From Brachybacterium kimchii (GTDB taxonomy: Bacteria; Actinomycetota; Actinomycetes; Actinomycetales; Dermabacteraceae): DNA of 64,000 nt. Shown piece after piece: positions 1 through 9,099 of this stretch. Made by a program: the position numbers and the translations under genes. Position 1 is the first letter of the stretch. Each line of letters begins with the position of its first letter. The DNA is taken from contig NZ_CP097218.1 of the NCBI RefSeq assembly GCF_023373525.1, positions 4,216,001 through 4,280,000 of the forward strand, given 5' to 3'. The notes under the pieces are model-generated. The model searched no databases. It worked only from the letters and a program-made list of their open reading frames with translations, and was not told where the DNA came from.

Positions 1-282
1 TTCGGCGGGACCAGCACGAGCGGCTGGGACTGCTCGGGCTTCACCCAGTGGGTCTACGCGCAGAACGGCATCAGCATCCCCCGCACCGACTCGGCCCAGG
101 CCGCCGGCGGTCGCGTGATCTCCAAGTCCGAGGCGCGCCCCGGCGACCTCATGCGCAAGCCCGGCCACGTGGCCATCTACGCGGGCGGCGACATGCTGAT
201 CGACGCCGGCAACAAGCGCGTGGGCACGACCGAGCGCCACATCTACTCGGGCTCCTGGACGTACGTCACGTACACCCACTGA
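1..282 (+). CDS. NlpC/P60-family cell-wall hydrolase, C-terminal part
   Basis: The window opens inside this gene, and only the last 93 residues are present. They hold the core of an NlpC/P60 papain-like peptidase domain. The nucleophile cysteine is in the motif DCSGF (Cys11 of the fragment), followed by PRTDSAQ, the PGDL turn and the catalytic histidine in GHVAIY. The family cleaves peptide bonds in peptidoglycan stem peptides outside the membrane, in growth or cell separation. The N-terminal part, probably with a secretion signal and repeats, lies outside the window. The frame ends at a TGA followed by a strong hairpin. Confidence 0.9.
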   Translation, partial: FGGTSTSGWDCSGFTQWVYAQNGISIPRTDSAQAAGGRVISKSEARPGDLMRKPGHVAIYAGGDMLIDAGNKRVGTTERHIYSGSWTYVTYTH

Positions 283-304
283 TCATCCCTGACATCCCCC
301 GCGT

Positions 305-346
305 CGCACGTCGGCCCCGCACCCCTGGGTGCGGGGCCGACGTGCG
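305..346 (+). terminator. Strong hairpin after the NlpC/P60 gene
   Basis: A perfect inverted repeat pairs 305-323 with 328-346, giving a 19-bp GC-rich stem and a 4-base loop. It begins 22 bases after the stop codon. There is no clear T tract, as is common for actinobacterial terminators. Confidence 0.7.
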
Positions 347-448
347 TCCGGGGAAGGGCCGTGCGGATCAGGCGCGGACCCAGGTGGACGTGGCATCCTT
401 GCGCGGTGCCTGACCGCACGCCCGAACATCCCCGGAGGAGGCCATGAG

Positions 449-1288
449 ATGAGCGCACTGCGACAGACGGCGAGCGTCCTGCTGCTCGTCCTCGCCGCCG
501 TGGTCGGCGCGAGCTGGCTGCCGGGCACCTGGCTGCAGCAGCACGTGGTCGAGCGCGCGGGGTTCCTCGAGATCGCCGAGCCCATGGGGGAGGACGCCTC
601 GACCCAGCACGCGCTCACGGATGCCGCGGTCGACGAGCTGCTCTCGAGCGACGTGATCCCCTCCTCGGTGCGCGGCACGGTCGCGCCCTACGCCAAGGAG
701 CAGGCGGCGTCCTTCACGACCACGTCGGCCTACCAGGCGATGTGGGACGACTCGATGGACTCGGTGCACGAGGGGCTCTTCGCCTCCGGCGACAGTCCGA
801 TCGAGGTCGACCTCTCGCCCGCCGTCGACTCCCTCATGGATCCGATCGAGGAGAAGCTGCCCTTCGGCATCACCCTGCCCCGGCCCGACCATCCCACGGT
901 CACCCTCACCACGATCCCCGACCTGCCCGCCCTGCGCGCGGCCGCGCAGGTGCTCCCGTACGCGTCGTGGGCGCTGCCGGTGATGATCGTACTGATGGTG
1001 CTCGCGCTGCTCGTCGCCGACCGCAGGCGGGCCGCCCTGCTGGGCGCCGGGATCGCGACCCTCGTGGCGGGCGCGATCGGTCTGCTGCTCGCCGCGGGCA
1101 TCGGAGTTCTCGTGCCTGCGTCGGTCGACGGCGCGGGTCTCCTGGGGCCGATCGTGCAGGGCTTCGAGGCCCGCTTCAGCGCCGACATCGCGCCGCGCGC
1201 GACCGTGATGACCGGCGTCGGCGCGGGGATCATCGTGGTGGGCGCGGTGCTCCTCGCCGTGGTGCGCAGGCCGGCGCGGCGCCGGTGA
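449..1288 (+). CDS. Integral membrane protein of unknown function
   Basis: This is a 279-residue protein I cannot assign to a family. It has one N-terminal membrane segment (about residues 5-25), a long hydrophilic stretch that is probably extracytoplasmic (about 30-165), and three closely spaced hydrophobic segments near the C-terminus. It ends in an arginine-rich cytoplasmic tail. I chose the ATG at 449 because GGAGGAG lies 8 bases upstream and the hydrophobic signal begins there. An ATG at 444 is out of frame. A 62-bp gap separates its stop from a convergent gene. Confidence 0.7.
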   Translation: MSALRQTASVLLLVLAAVVGASWLPGTWLQQHVVERAGFLEIAEPMGEDASTQHALTDAAVDELLSSDVIPSSVRGTVAPYAKEQAASFTTTSAYQAMWDDSMDSVHEGLFASGDSPIEVDLSPAVDSLMDPIEEKLPFGITLPRPDHPTVTLTTIPDLPALRAAAQVLPYASWALPVMIVLMVLALLVADRRRAALLGAGIATLVAGAIGLLLAAGIGVLVPASVDGAGLLGPIVQGFEARFSADIAPRATVMTGVGAGIIVVGAVLLAVVRRPARRR

Positions 1289-1350
1289 GACTCCCGGAGT
1301 CGCCGTGATGCGGTGTGCAGCCAGCACCGCACTGCCGGAGGGTGGAGATC

Positions 1351-1614
1351 TCAGTGCTCCGCCGGAGGCGTTTCAGTGCCGCGCGGGCCGGTCGTCACGT
1401 CCCGCTGCGTGTACGCGCTGATCAGCGCACGGAGGTCCGCGACGAAGCGTCGCAACCAGAAGATCGTGGCCACGATGACGAACGCGAGGGCGAGCTGACT
1501 CATCCACGAGTGCAGAAGCCGTTCGCCGGGCCACCAGAGCCACAGGAACGCAACCAGCACCACTGGTCGTGCGATCACCTTCAGCCACAGCAGGCGCAGA
1601 CCGTCCTTGCTCAT
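1351..1614 (-). CDS. Small two-TM membrane protein, hypothetical
   Basis: An 87-residue protein with two hydrophobic segments (about residues 11-30 and 38-58), the second running into a basic amphipathic stretch. I recognise no family. The frame stays open upstream into the tRNA gene, so the longer reading is wrong. The ATG at 1614 is preceded by TACGGT and a 7-base gap, matching the leaderless-start pattern seen across the window. It converges on the membrane gene to its left. Confidence 0.6.
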   Translation of the reverse strand: MSKDGLRLLWLKVIARPVVLVAFLWLWWPGERLLHSWMSQLALAFVIVATIFWLRRFVADLRALISAYTQRDVTTGPRGTETPPAEH

Positions 1615-1800
1615 GTCCGCCACCGTAGCAAGCTGCCTGGTCAGTCCTCTGCGCTGCGGTGCCGCTTCTTCGGGCGGCCGCGCGTGAGGACGACGTCTCC
1701 GAGCAGACTCAGTACGAACTCGATCACGATGCCCACGCGGACACACGAGCGGCCGCGCGAATGCGCCGTGCCGTGACGACTGAGTGACCTGCCGTTTCTC

Positions 1801-1876
1801 TGGTGCCCCCGGCGCGATTCGAACGCGCGACACCCGCTTTAGGAGAGCGGTGCTCTATCCCCTGAGCTACGGGGGC
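1801..1876 (-). tRNA. tRNA-Arg (anticodon CCU)
   Basis: On the minus strand the sequence folds as a full tRNA. Acceptor arms GCCCCCG and CGGGGGC pair (1870-1876 with 1805-1811). The anticodon arm is CCGCT / loop CTCCTAA / AGCGG, which places anticodon CCU, and a GTTCGAATC T loop is present. The 3' CCA is encoded (1801-1803). This species reads AGG, a rare arginine codon in so GC-rich a genome. Confidence 0.96.
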
Positions 1877-1945
1877 GGAACCGCCGACCATCCTACGGTA
1901 CGGAGGGCCCGGGACCTCCGCCCGGGCGCATGGCAGGATCGAAGC

Positions 1946-2752
1946 GTGAGCACCTCCACGCTGACCGTCGCCCTCGCCCAGTACGCCGTCGATGAGGATC
2001 CCGCGCGCGCGACCGAGCGCGCCGTGCGCGCCGTCGACGAGGCGGCTGCGGCGGGGGCGCGACTCGTCGTGCTGCCCGAAGCGGCGCTCGCCCCCTTCGG
2101 CACGGACCTGGCCACCGCCGCGCGCGACCACGCCCGCGCCTTCGACGAGGCGATCACCGCGAGCGCGGAGCGGCACGATCTGGTGGCCATCGCCGGATCC
2201 TTCACCCTCGCCGCCGACGGCCGCGTGCACAACACGGTGATTGTTCGGGGTCGCGACCTGCGCGCGGACTACCGCAAGATCCACCTCTACGACGCCTTCG
2301 GCGCCCGGGAGTCCGAGACCATCGCTCCCGGCGCCGAGCTCGTCTCCATCGACGTCGACGGGGTCCGTGTGGGTCTCGCGACCTGCTATGACATCCGCTT
2401 CCCTGAACAGTTCGTTGCGCTCGCGCGGGCGGGCGCGCAGGTGATCGTGGTCCCCATGGCGTGGGGAGCGGGGGAGGGGAAGGCCGATCAGCTGCGGGTG
2501 CTGCAGCGGGCACGGGCGTTGGACTCCACGAGCCTGCTGCTGGCCGCGGACCAGGTGCCCGCGCCCGGCTGGAGCGGGAAGGCGGCGCGCGGCGTCGGCG
2601 GCAGCGTCGCCGTCTCGCCGCTCGGCGCGGTGCTCGCGGCCGCGGGCGAGGACGAGGAGCTGCTCCTCGTCGAGGTCGATGCCGAGGCCGTGGCCGGGGC
2701 GCGGTCCACGCTGCCCGTGCTCACCGACCGACCGGAGCTCCAGACCCCCTGA
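1946..2752 (+). CDS. Nitrilase-superfamily carbon-nitrogen hydrolase
   Basis: A 268-residue single-domain amidohydrolase. The catalytic Glu-Lys-Cys triad is visible as LPEAAL, YRKIHLYD and TCYDIRFPE, the Nit2 / omega-amidase-like signature. It probably hydrolyses a small amide such as an alpha-keto acid amide or deaminated glutathione-type metabolite in the cytoplasm. The substrate cannot be read from sequence. A longer in-frame reading would start inside tRNA-Arg and is rejected. The GTG at 1946 follows CAGGAT with a 6-base gap, the leaderless pattern. Confidence 0.9.
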   Translation: MSTSTLTVALAQYAVDEDPARATERAVRAVDEAAAAGARLVVLPEAALAPFGTDLATAARDHARAFDEAITASAERHDLVAIAGSFTLAADGRVHNTVIVRGRDLRADYRKIHLYDAFGARESETIAPGAELVSIDVDGVRVGLATCYDIRFPEQFVALARAGAQVIVVPMAWGAGEGKADQLRVLQRARALDSTSLLLAADQVPAPGWSGKAARGVGGSVAVSPLGAVLAAAGEDEELLLVEVDAEAVAGARSTLPVLTDRPELQTP

Positions 2753-2812
2753 AGGCGGAGTCTGCTCGCGTCGGGGCTCCCTCGCGCCGGTGCCCCGCCC
2801 CGCGCATGCGAA

Positions 2813-2840
2813 CGGCGCCGGACCCGAAGGTCCGGCGCCG
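2813..2840. terminator. Bidirectional hairpin between convergent genes
   Basis: A perfect 12-bp stem (2813-2824 with 2829-2840) closes a CGAA tetraloop. It lies between the ends of the nitrilase gene and the convergent antitoxin-like gene and can serve both. Confidence 0.7.
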
Positions 2841-2875
2841 CTTCGACGGCTCATCGGCCGTGGGAGGCACTCGGG

Positions 2876-3052
2876 TCAGAGATTGCCGAGGCCGTCCTTC
2901 GCCTTGTCGCCGGCATCGCCGATGGCGCCGTCGAACTGATCGGGAGCGGCATCCTGCGCCTTCTCCGAGGCACCGTCGATGCCCTCACCGATCTTGTCCT
3001 TGTTGTCGGATGCGACATCCTTGGCCTTGTCGAAAGCGTCGTTGAGACCCAT
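2876..3052 (-). CDS. Small MT0933/CsbD-like protein (antitoxin family), orphan
   Basis: A 58-residue, highly charged helical protein with Lys/Asp-rich heptad-like repeats (DKAKD, SDNKDKIGEG, EKAQD, GDKAKDG). It resembles the actinobacterial MT0933-type antitoxins and CsbD-like stress proteins. No toxin-like gene is adjacent, so an antitoxin role is not supported by context. A general stress function is as likely. The ATG at 3052 has a good GAGGAG Shine-Dalgarno. The frame is open further upstream but without any start signal. Confidence 0.7.
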   Translation of the reverse strand: MGLNDAFDKAKDVASDNKDKIGEGIDGASEKAQDAAPDQFDGAIGDAGDKAKDGLGNL

Positions 3053-3213
3053 GGGGAACTCCTCTCGTTCGGCGTCGCGCTCCGGTCGGAGCGACAGCCC
3101 TACGCTAAGAGCCTCCGCGCCAGACGTGCCAACTATCCGCGGAACATGGCGCCCAAGTGACGACCTGTGAGCATTTGATGCACATTCCCGCCATCGCCGG
3201 GCATGATGAGTGC

Positions 3214-4050
3214 ATGGAAACGACCGACGCTCGCGCGGCAGCAGCCGCTTCGTCACCGCCCAAGGACAAGAGCGGGCGCTGGGACCGCGTGCTGGCGATG
3301 CTGGCGACCCATCGCAGCCTGAGCGTCACCGAAGTGGCCCGCGAGCTGGGGATCAGCGAGTCCACGGTGCGCCGCGACTTCGTCGAGATGGAGCGCGCCC
3401 AGCTCGCGCGCCGCACCCACGGGGGCATCGTCGCGATCGACGTCGCCTACTCGCTCGCGACCACGCCGCGCGAGAAGGACGGCGCCTCCGCCGACCGCGA
3501 GCGGGTGGCGGCCCTCGCCGCGGAGATGATCCGTCCCGGTCAGATCGTCGGCTTCAACGGCGGGCGCTCGACCACGAGCACGGCCCGTCGGGCGGTCTCC
3601 CGTCCCGATCTCGACGCGAAGGACGGCACGCCCGGGCTCACCGTCGTCTGCGCGGCCCTGAACATCGCGACCGAGGCCGTGCTGCGCCCCGCAGTGCGCA
3701 CCGTCGTGCTCGGCGGCGTCGCCGAGCCGTACTCCTTCGAGCTCACCGGGCCGCTCGCGACCGCGACGATGCGCGACCTGTGGCTGGACACCATGTTCGT
3801 GGGCATGATCGGTCTCGACATCGACGCCGGGCTCACCTGCAACTCCGACGCCGAAGCGGGCGTGACCCGCACGATGATCGGGCATTCGCGGCGCGTCGTC
3901 GGCCTCGCCACGGCCGACAAGTTCGGTCTGCGCGCGCTCGCGGGCATCTGCCCGGTCGCCGCGCTCACCGACCTCGTGATCGCCGGCGAGGTCCCGGGGG
4001 AGCTGCGCGAGCACCTCGCCGAGCACGAGGTGCGCCTGCACGAGGCCTGA
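3214..4050 (+). CDS. DeoR-family transcriptional regulator
   Basis: A 278-residue regulator. The N-terminal winged helix-turn-helix shows the DeoR signature (SVTEVARELGISESTVRRD, then ARRTHGG, about residues 30-75). The C-terminal DeoRC sugar-phosphate sensor domain contains GFNGGRST, VVLGG, FVGMIGLD and ATADKFG. Such proteins usually repress sugar or nucleoside catabolic genes and release DNA on binding a phosphorylated intermediate. No catabolic operon is adjacent, so the target is unknown. The ATG at 3214 follows CATGAT with a 6-base gap; a start at 3157 lacks any signal. Confidence 0.9.
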   Translation: METTDARAAAAASSPPKDKSGRWDRVLAMLATHRSLSVTEVARELGISESTVRRDFVEMERAQLARRTHGGIVAIDVAYSLATTPREKDGASADRERVAALAAEMIRPGQIVGFNGGRSTTSTARRAVSRPDLDAKDGTPGLTVVCAALNIATEAVLRPAVRTVVLGGVAEPYSFELTGPLATATMRDLWLDTMFVGMIGLDIDAGLTCNSDAEAGVTRTMIGHSRRVVGLATADKFGLRALAGICPVAALTDLVIAGEVPGELREHLAEHEVRLHEA

Positions 4051-4245
4051 AGGTTCGTCCGGGGCCCGCCCGAGGTCCGCCCGACGTCCGTCGGAGGGCG
4101 CGGCAGGACGTCGGTGTGCGGCCGGGCCGTCAGGGGCCGACGGAGGCCTGCGCGAGCGGTGTGTGATGCGCCCGGCGCGACCTGCGTCGCCGTGCACGGC
4201 ACGCCTCCGCGTCACCATGGTGTCCGGCCGGTAGCGTGGGGTTCC

Positions 4246-7200
4246 ATGTGGAGACTGCTGCGTGGGAAGAAGCGCACCGAGGAGCAGGAGAGCGCCCCGG
4301 GCGCGCCGGACGAGACGACCTCGTCCCGTGAGGACGCCGGTCCCGCCGCCTCGACCGCCCGCACCGGAGCCGCGAGCAGGCGCGGCCGCTCTGCCGCGAG
4401 TGCTGCGAGCGCCGCCAGTGCGGCGAGTGCGAACGCCTCCGACGGCGCCGAGGGCTTCGCCTTCTCCGTCGACCACCGCCTGGACCCGGCCGGCGCCGAC
4501 ATCGCGCCCCTCCAGGACGAGGACGCCCTGCCGCGTCGCCGGGTCGACGACCGCCCGCTGAGCCGCGCCGACCGCGTCGGCAGCGCCCTGGACCGCTGGA
4601 CCCTGCAGATCGCCGGCACCCGCGCCGAGCCCTCCTTCCTCACCCGCATGCGCGCGGGCGAGCACGTGCTGGACCTGACCCACTCCCACCCCTCCGGCCT
4701 CGCCCAGCTCCTCGCCGGCCGCGGCCCCACACGCCTGTCCTCGCTGGTCCGCGAGGTCGGTGCGCTCGCCGACGCCCGCGCCGAGGCGCGGGCGATCCGC
4801 GAGATCGCCGAGCGCCAGGCCGAAGAGGTCGGTCTGTCCACCTGCCATCTCGGCATCGGCGAGGCGACCTGGATCCCCGAGGACGGCGGCGAGCCCTTCC
4901 ACGCGCCCGTGCTGGTGCGGCCCATCACCCTTCGCCTGCGCGGCAGCGCCCGCGAGGACGTCGATCTGGACCTCGACGCGACCGTGGACGTGAACCCGAT
5001 CCTGCTGCGCGCCCTGCGCGAGGCCGGCATCGCCGTGGACGCCCGCGCTCTGCTCGCGACCACCGAGGGCCCCTACGGCTTCGACCCGACACCCGTGATC
5101 GACGCCTTCAAGTCGCTCGGCCAGCCGCTGCCCGGCTTCCGCGTCGCCCAGGCGCTCGTGGTCGGCAACCTCATGGACGCCGCCGGTCAGCTCGTCGACG
5201 ACCTGCGCACCGACCCCGCCGACTGGGCGGACAGCGACCTCGTCGCCGCCCTCGCCGGCGACCCCGAGGCCCGCACGTCCCTCGCCCCGTCGGCCGACGC
5301 CTCGTCGGCCGCCGCGCCGACGGGCGCTCCCGCGGCCCCCGGCGGATCGCGCGGCACCGCAGGGGAGGGCGCCCACGAGCCCTCCGCCCCCGACGAGTCC
5401 GAGATGGTCACCTCCCTGCCCCCGGATCGGATGCGGGTGCTCGCGCACGTCCTGGCCGGCGGCCACCTCGCGGTGAGCACGCCGCCCGGCACCGATCCCA
5501 TCGACCTCGTCGTCGACCTGGCCGCCGAGGCGAATGCTCGAGGCCGCAGCGTGCTCGTGGTCTCCCAGCGCCGGGCGAACCTCGCGCACATCGCCGCCCT
5601 CGCCCGCGAGCGCGGCCTCGAGGACCTCGTGTTCGACCTCTCGCCGGACCCGTCCCTCCAGCGCAACGCCTCGGCCGCGCTGCTGCAGAGCCTCCGGCGC
5701 GCCGGCTCCTTCTCCTCGCCGGTCTCCACCGCCGAGCCCGAGGAGCTCGCCGAGGCCCGCAGCATCCTCACCGGGCACGTCGAGGCCATGCACCGCGTCC
5801 AGCAGCCCTGGAACGCCTCTGCGCACGACGCCCTCTCGGCGCTCGCCGCGCTCACCCGCATGCGCCCCGCGCCCCGCACGGAGGTGCGGCTGGGCGCCGA
5901 TGTCGCCGCGACCATGGTCGGCGAGGACCGGGAGCGCGGAGCGGAGTCGCTGCGCGAGGCCGCCCGTCTGGGCGTGCTGTCCATCGGACCCGAGGACACC
6001 GCCTGGTACGGCGCACCCATCACCACCGACACGCAGGCGGAGCGCGCCCTCGCCCTCGTCGAGCGCCTGCGCGAGAAGCAGCTCCCTCAGCTGCGGCGCG
6101 CGATCGAGCGCACCGGCGGCGAGGTCGGCCTCGCCCCCGCGCGCACCCTCGAGGCGCTGATCGCCCGCCTGCAGCTGCTCTCGAAGGTCCGCGGGGCGCT
6201 CTCCGTGTTCCAGGGGGCCGTGTTCGCGGCCCCGCTGGACGACCTCATCGCCGCGACCGCCACCAAGGACTGGCGGCGCGAGCACGGCGTGGTCATGTCC
6301 TTCACGACCCGTCGGCGACTGCGCAAGGAGGCCGCCGCGCTCCAGCGCCCCGCCTCGCTCGCCCCCGACCTGCACGAGGCGCTGCGGACCGTGCGCGCCG
6401 TGCGCGAGGAGTGGAGGGCGGCCGACGGCGGCAGCGGCTCCGCCCCGTCCGTCCCCGAGAAGCTCGAGAACTGCGCGCAGACCGCGGAGTCCATGCAGGC
6501 CCTGTGCGACGAGCTCGCCGTGCTGCTGGAGGGCACGCCCGCCGGCGGGGCTCTCGCCCGCACCGATGTCGACGATCTCGCCGAGCGGGCCGACGCCCTG
6601 TTCGCGGACCGCGACGACCTCGCCGAGCTGCCGCGCCGCACCACCCTGCTGCGCTCGCTCGCGGCCGACGGCCTGGGCGACCTCGTCGAGGACCTGCGCG
6701 CGCGCGGCGTCCGCGAGAAGCACGTCGCCGCGGAGCTCGACCTCGCCTGGTGGCAGAGCGTCCTCGAGCTCATCGCCCGCGCCGAGCCCACCATCTCCCA
6801 GTACGACGGGACGGGGCTCTCGCAGGTCGCCGAGCGCTTCCGGCGCCTGGACGCCCAGCACATGGAGCGCGCCTCCTACCGGGTGCGCGGCGCCTCCGAC
6901 GACCGCCTCGTCTCCACGATGATGTCCTTCCCCGACACCTCGCGCGCGGCGATCGCCGAGCTCGCCCGCTCGTCGACGGTCTCGGTGCGCGACCTCGCCG
7001 CGAAGTACGAGGACATCCTGTTCGCCGCGCGCCCCACCTGGCTCGCCTCCCCGTACCTGGTGCCGCAGGTGGTCCCGCGGGGACGCCACTTCGACATGGT
7101 CATCGTCGCCGACGGCGGACGCCTCCCGACGGCGGCCGCGATGCCCGCGATCGCCCGGGCCGACCAGGTCGTCGTCCTCGGCGACGTCCTCGACCACGCC

Positions 7201-9099
7201 GAGGTCGAGGGGCCCGTCCTCCTCGACGACATGCTGCAGGTGGCCCCGCACATCGCCCTCCACCGCGATCCGCGGCCCGCCGGGTCCGTGCTGCGCGCCT
7301 TCGCCCAGCGCCGGTCGCTCGTGGGCGAGGTCGTCTCCACGCCCAGCCCGTCGGCCCCCGACCCGGACCGTCTCGTCGTCGTCGAGAACGGCCGGGGCGC
7401 CGTGCCCACCGGCACCGAGCTCGTCGAGAGCACGGAGGCCGAGCTGCGCCGCGTGACCGACCTCGTCATCGAGCACGCCCGGCACCGGCCCGAGCTCTCG
7501 CTCGCGGTGTTCACCCTGACCGCGGAGCACGCCCGCAAGGTCATGGAGCGGATCATGCACACCGTCTCCGTGGTGCCCGGCCTGCGCGAGTTCTTCGACG
7601 CGGCCAGCCGCGAGTACTTCACGGTGCTGCCCGCCTCGCGCGCCTCCGGCGTGGTGCGCGACGAGGTGATCGTCTCGCTCGGCTTCGGCAAGACCCCGCA
7701 CGGGCGGTTGCTGCACCGCTTCGGTCCGCTCTCCGCACCCGACGGACGCAAGGCGCTCGCCACCGTGCTCACCCGCTCTCGCGGACGCACCACGGTCGTC
7801 TCCGCCTTCGACGTCGAGGACCTCGACCCCTCGCGTCTGAAGTCCGAGGGCGCCCGTGACCTGCGCGCCATGCTCACCGTGCTCCACGGCGGGGCCGACG
7901 GCGGGCTCGAGTCCCCGGAGGGCAGCGGGACTCCGGCAGCCCCGACCCGCACCTCGTCGGCTGCACCGGCCTCCGCGTCCTCGGCCGCTTCGGCGAACCC
8001 GCCCGCGTCAGCCGCGGAGGAGGCCACGAGCTCCGTCGACGCCCAGATCGAGGCTGCGCTCGCCGCCGCCGACGCCCAGGACGAGTCGGCCAGCCCGGAC
8101 GACGGCGGGACCGACGTCGACCCCGACGGCTCCGAGTCCGCGGCCGCGGTCTCGGCTTCGGAGACCGACGGCACGTCCGACGAGGAGCTCGCGCAGGGCT
8201 CGGTGGAGGCGGAGGCCGAGGCCCCCGCGGACGCGGACAGCGCCGACGCGGCCGCCTCGCACGACGACTCCGTCGACCGCTCCGACGTCGCCGGTGAGAA
8301 GGTCGACGCGAGCGGCGCGGATGCCCAGGAGGCCGGGGCCCGGGACGCTGCCGACCACAGCCCTGCGGCATCGGACGACGGTGCGCAGCATGACGCCGAG
8401 ACGGGCGAGTCCGAGAAGGGTGAGTCCGAGAAGGGCGAGTCCGAGCAGGACGGCACCGCGCGGGACGAGCCCGTCCAGGACGAGCCCGTCGCCCACGTCC
8501 TCGAGACCAATGCCCTGGTCAACGACCTGGCGGACCGCCTCTGGCGCCTCGGCCTCGTGGTCGACACCGACTTCGGGGTGACCTCGGACCGGATCGACCT
8601 CGCGCTCGGGCACCCGGACCTTCCCGGCCGCTACCTGCTCGCCGTCGACACGGACGGCGAGAGGTACGTCGCGACCGCGAGCCAGCGCGAGCGCGACCGG
8701 CTGCGGGCCGAGCGCCTCGAGGCCTCCGGCTGGGCGACCGAGCGCGTGTGGTCGTGGGCGCTGTTCATCGACCCCGACGGCGAGGCGGAGCGCATCCGCC
8801 GCGGCGTCGAGAGGGCTCTCATGCTCTACCGCGAGGAGGCCGAGCAGGCCGCGCTCGAGGGAGCCGGCGGCGCCCGCCACCGTCTGCCTCGGCCGCAGAT
8901 CCCCGCAGGCCATCCGCTCGAGTTCTACGCGAGCGAGGACTTCGACTCGGTCGTCGAGTACATCGCCTCCGACGGCCGCGCCCGCCTCGAGGACCACCTG
9001 GCCGCCGAGGTCCGCAGCTTCCTCGGCTTCACCCAGCGCTCCGTGCTCCTCGACGTCTCCGTCAGCAGCGCGATCCGCCGCTTCCAGGAGAGGCAGTGA
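4246..9099 (+). CDS. Degenerate SF1 helicase-like protein with C-terminal Vsr/PD-(D/E)XK-like domain
   Basis: A 1617-residue protein. Residues 1-100 are low complexity. Residues 115-390 resemble the N-terminal region of DUF4011-type helicases (LDLTHSHPSGLAQLL). A helicase core follows, but the Walker A position reads PPGTDPIDLV (about 413-422) with no GK[S/T]. The Walker B position reads IVADGGRLP (about 953) instead of DEASQLP, and GDVLD replaces GDxxQ. The later SF1 region (LGFGKTPHGR, LTRSRGRTTVVSAF) is retained. An acidic Ala/Asp/Glu linker (about 1225-1415) contains three GESEK-type repeats. The C-terminus (about 1420-1525) has the fold signature of the MTES_1575-like endonucleases (RIDLAL, DTDG, RERDRLR, VWSW), but the usual IE-DG/YH residues are altered. 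ATP hydrolysis is doubtful. TAGCGT lies 8 bases before the ATG. Confidence 0.7.
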   Translation: MWRLLRGKKRTEEQESAPGAPDETTSSREDAGPAASTARTGAASRRGRSAASAASAASAASANASDGAEGFAFSVDHRLDPAGADIAPLQDEDALPRRRVDDRPLSRADRVGSALDRWTLQIAGTRAEPSFLTRMRAGEHVLDLTHSHPSGLAQLLAGRGPTRLSSLVREVGALADARAEARAIREIAERQAEEVGLSTCHLGIGEATWIPEDGGEPFHAPVLVRPITLRLRGSAREDVDLDLDATVDVNPILLRALREAGIAVDARALLATTEGPYGFDPTPVIDAFKSLGQPLPGFRVAQALVVGNLMDAAGQLVDDLRTDPADWADSDLVAALAGDPEARTSLAPSADASSAAAPTGAPAAPGGSRGTAGEGAHEPSAPDESEMVTSLPPDRMRVLAHVLAGGHLAVSTPPGTDPIDLVVDLAAEANARGRSVLVVSQRRANLAHIAALARERGLEDLVFDLSPDPSLQRNASAALLQSLRRAGSFSSPVSTAEPEELAEARSILTGHVEAMHRVQQPWNASAHDALSALAALTRMRPAPRTEVRLGADVAATMVGEDRERGAESLREAARLGVLSIGPEDTAWYGAPITTDTQAERALALVERLREKQLPQLRRAIERTGGEVGLAPARTLEALIARLQLLSKVRGALSVFQGAVFAAPLDDLIAATATKDWRREHGVVMSFTTRRRLRKEAAALQRPASLAPDLHEALRTVRAVREEWRAADGGSGSAPSVPEKLENCAQTAESMQALCDELAVLLEGTPAGGALARTDVDDLAERADALFADRDDLAELPRRTTLLRSLAADGLGDLVEDLRARGVREKHVAAELDLAWWQSVLELIARAEPTISQYDGTGLSQVAERFRRLDAQHMERASYRVRGASDDRLVSTMMSFPDTSRAAIAELARSSTVSVRDLAAKYEDILFAARPTWLASPYLVPQVVPRGRHFDMVIVADGGRLPTAAAMPAIARADQVVVLGDVLDHAEVEGPVLLDDMLQVAPHIALHRDPRPAGSVLRAFAQRRSLVGEVVSTPSPSAPDPDRLVVVENGRGAVPTGTELVESTEAELRRVTDLVIEHARHRPELSLAVFTLTAEHARKVMERIMHTVSVVPGLREFFDAASREYFTVLPASRASGVVRDEVIVSLGFGKTPHGRLLHRFGPLSAPDGRKALATVLTRSRGRTTVVSAFDVEDLDPSRLKSEGARDLRAMLTVLHGGADGGLESPEGSGTPAAPTRTSSAAPASASSAASANPPASAAEEATSSVDAQIEAALAAADAQDESASPDDGGTDVDPDGSESAAAVSASETDGTSDEELAQGSVEAEAEAPADADSADAAASHDDSVDRSDVAGEKVDASGADAQEAGARDAADHSPAASDDGAQHDAETGESEKGESEKGESEQDGTARDEPVQDEPVAHVLETNALVNDLADRLWRLGLVVDTDFGVTSDRIDLALGHPDLPGRYLLAVDTDGERYVATASQRERDRLRAERLEASGWATERVWSWALFIDPDGEAERIRRGVERALMLYREEAEQAALEGAGGARHRLPRPQIPAGHPLEFYASEDFDSVVEYIASDGRARLEDHLAAEVRSFLGFTQRSVLLDVSVSSAIRRFQERQ

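Noticed and set aside
1784..1945. Longer N-terminus for the nitrilase-family gene
   Set aside because: It would translate through tRNA-Arg. The GTG at 1946 begins exactly at the family's first beta strand.
3253..7887. Very long open frame (1544 codons) antisense to the helicase-like gene
   Set aside because: It is Gly/Arg/Asp-rich with no recognisable domain, follows from the strong G/C third-position bias of the sense gene, and has no start signal.
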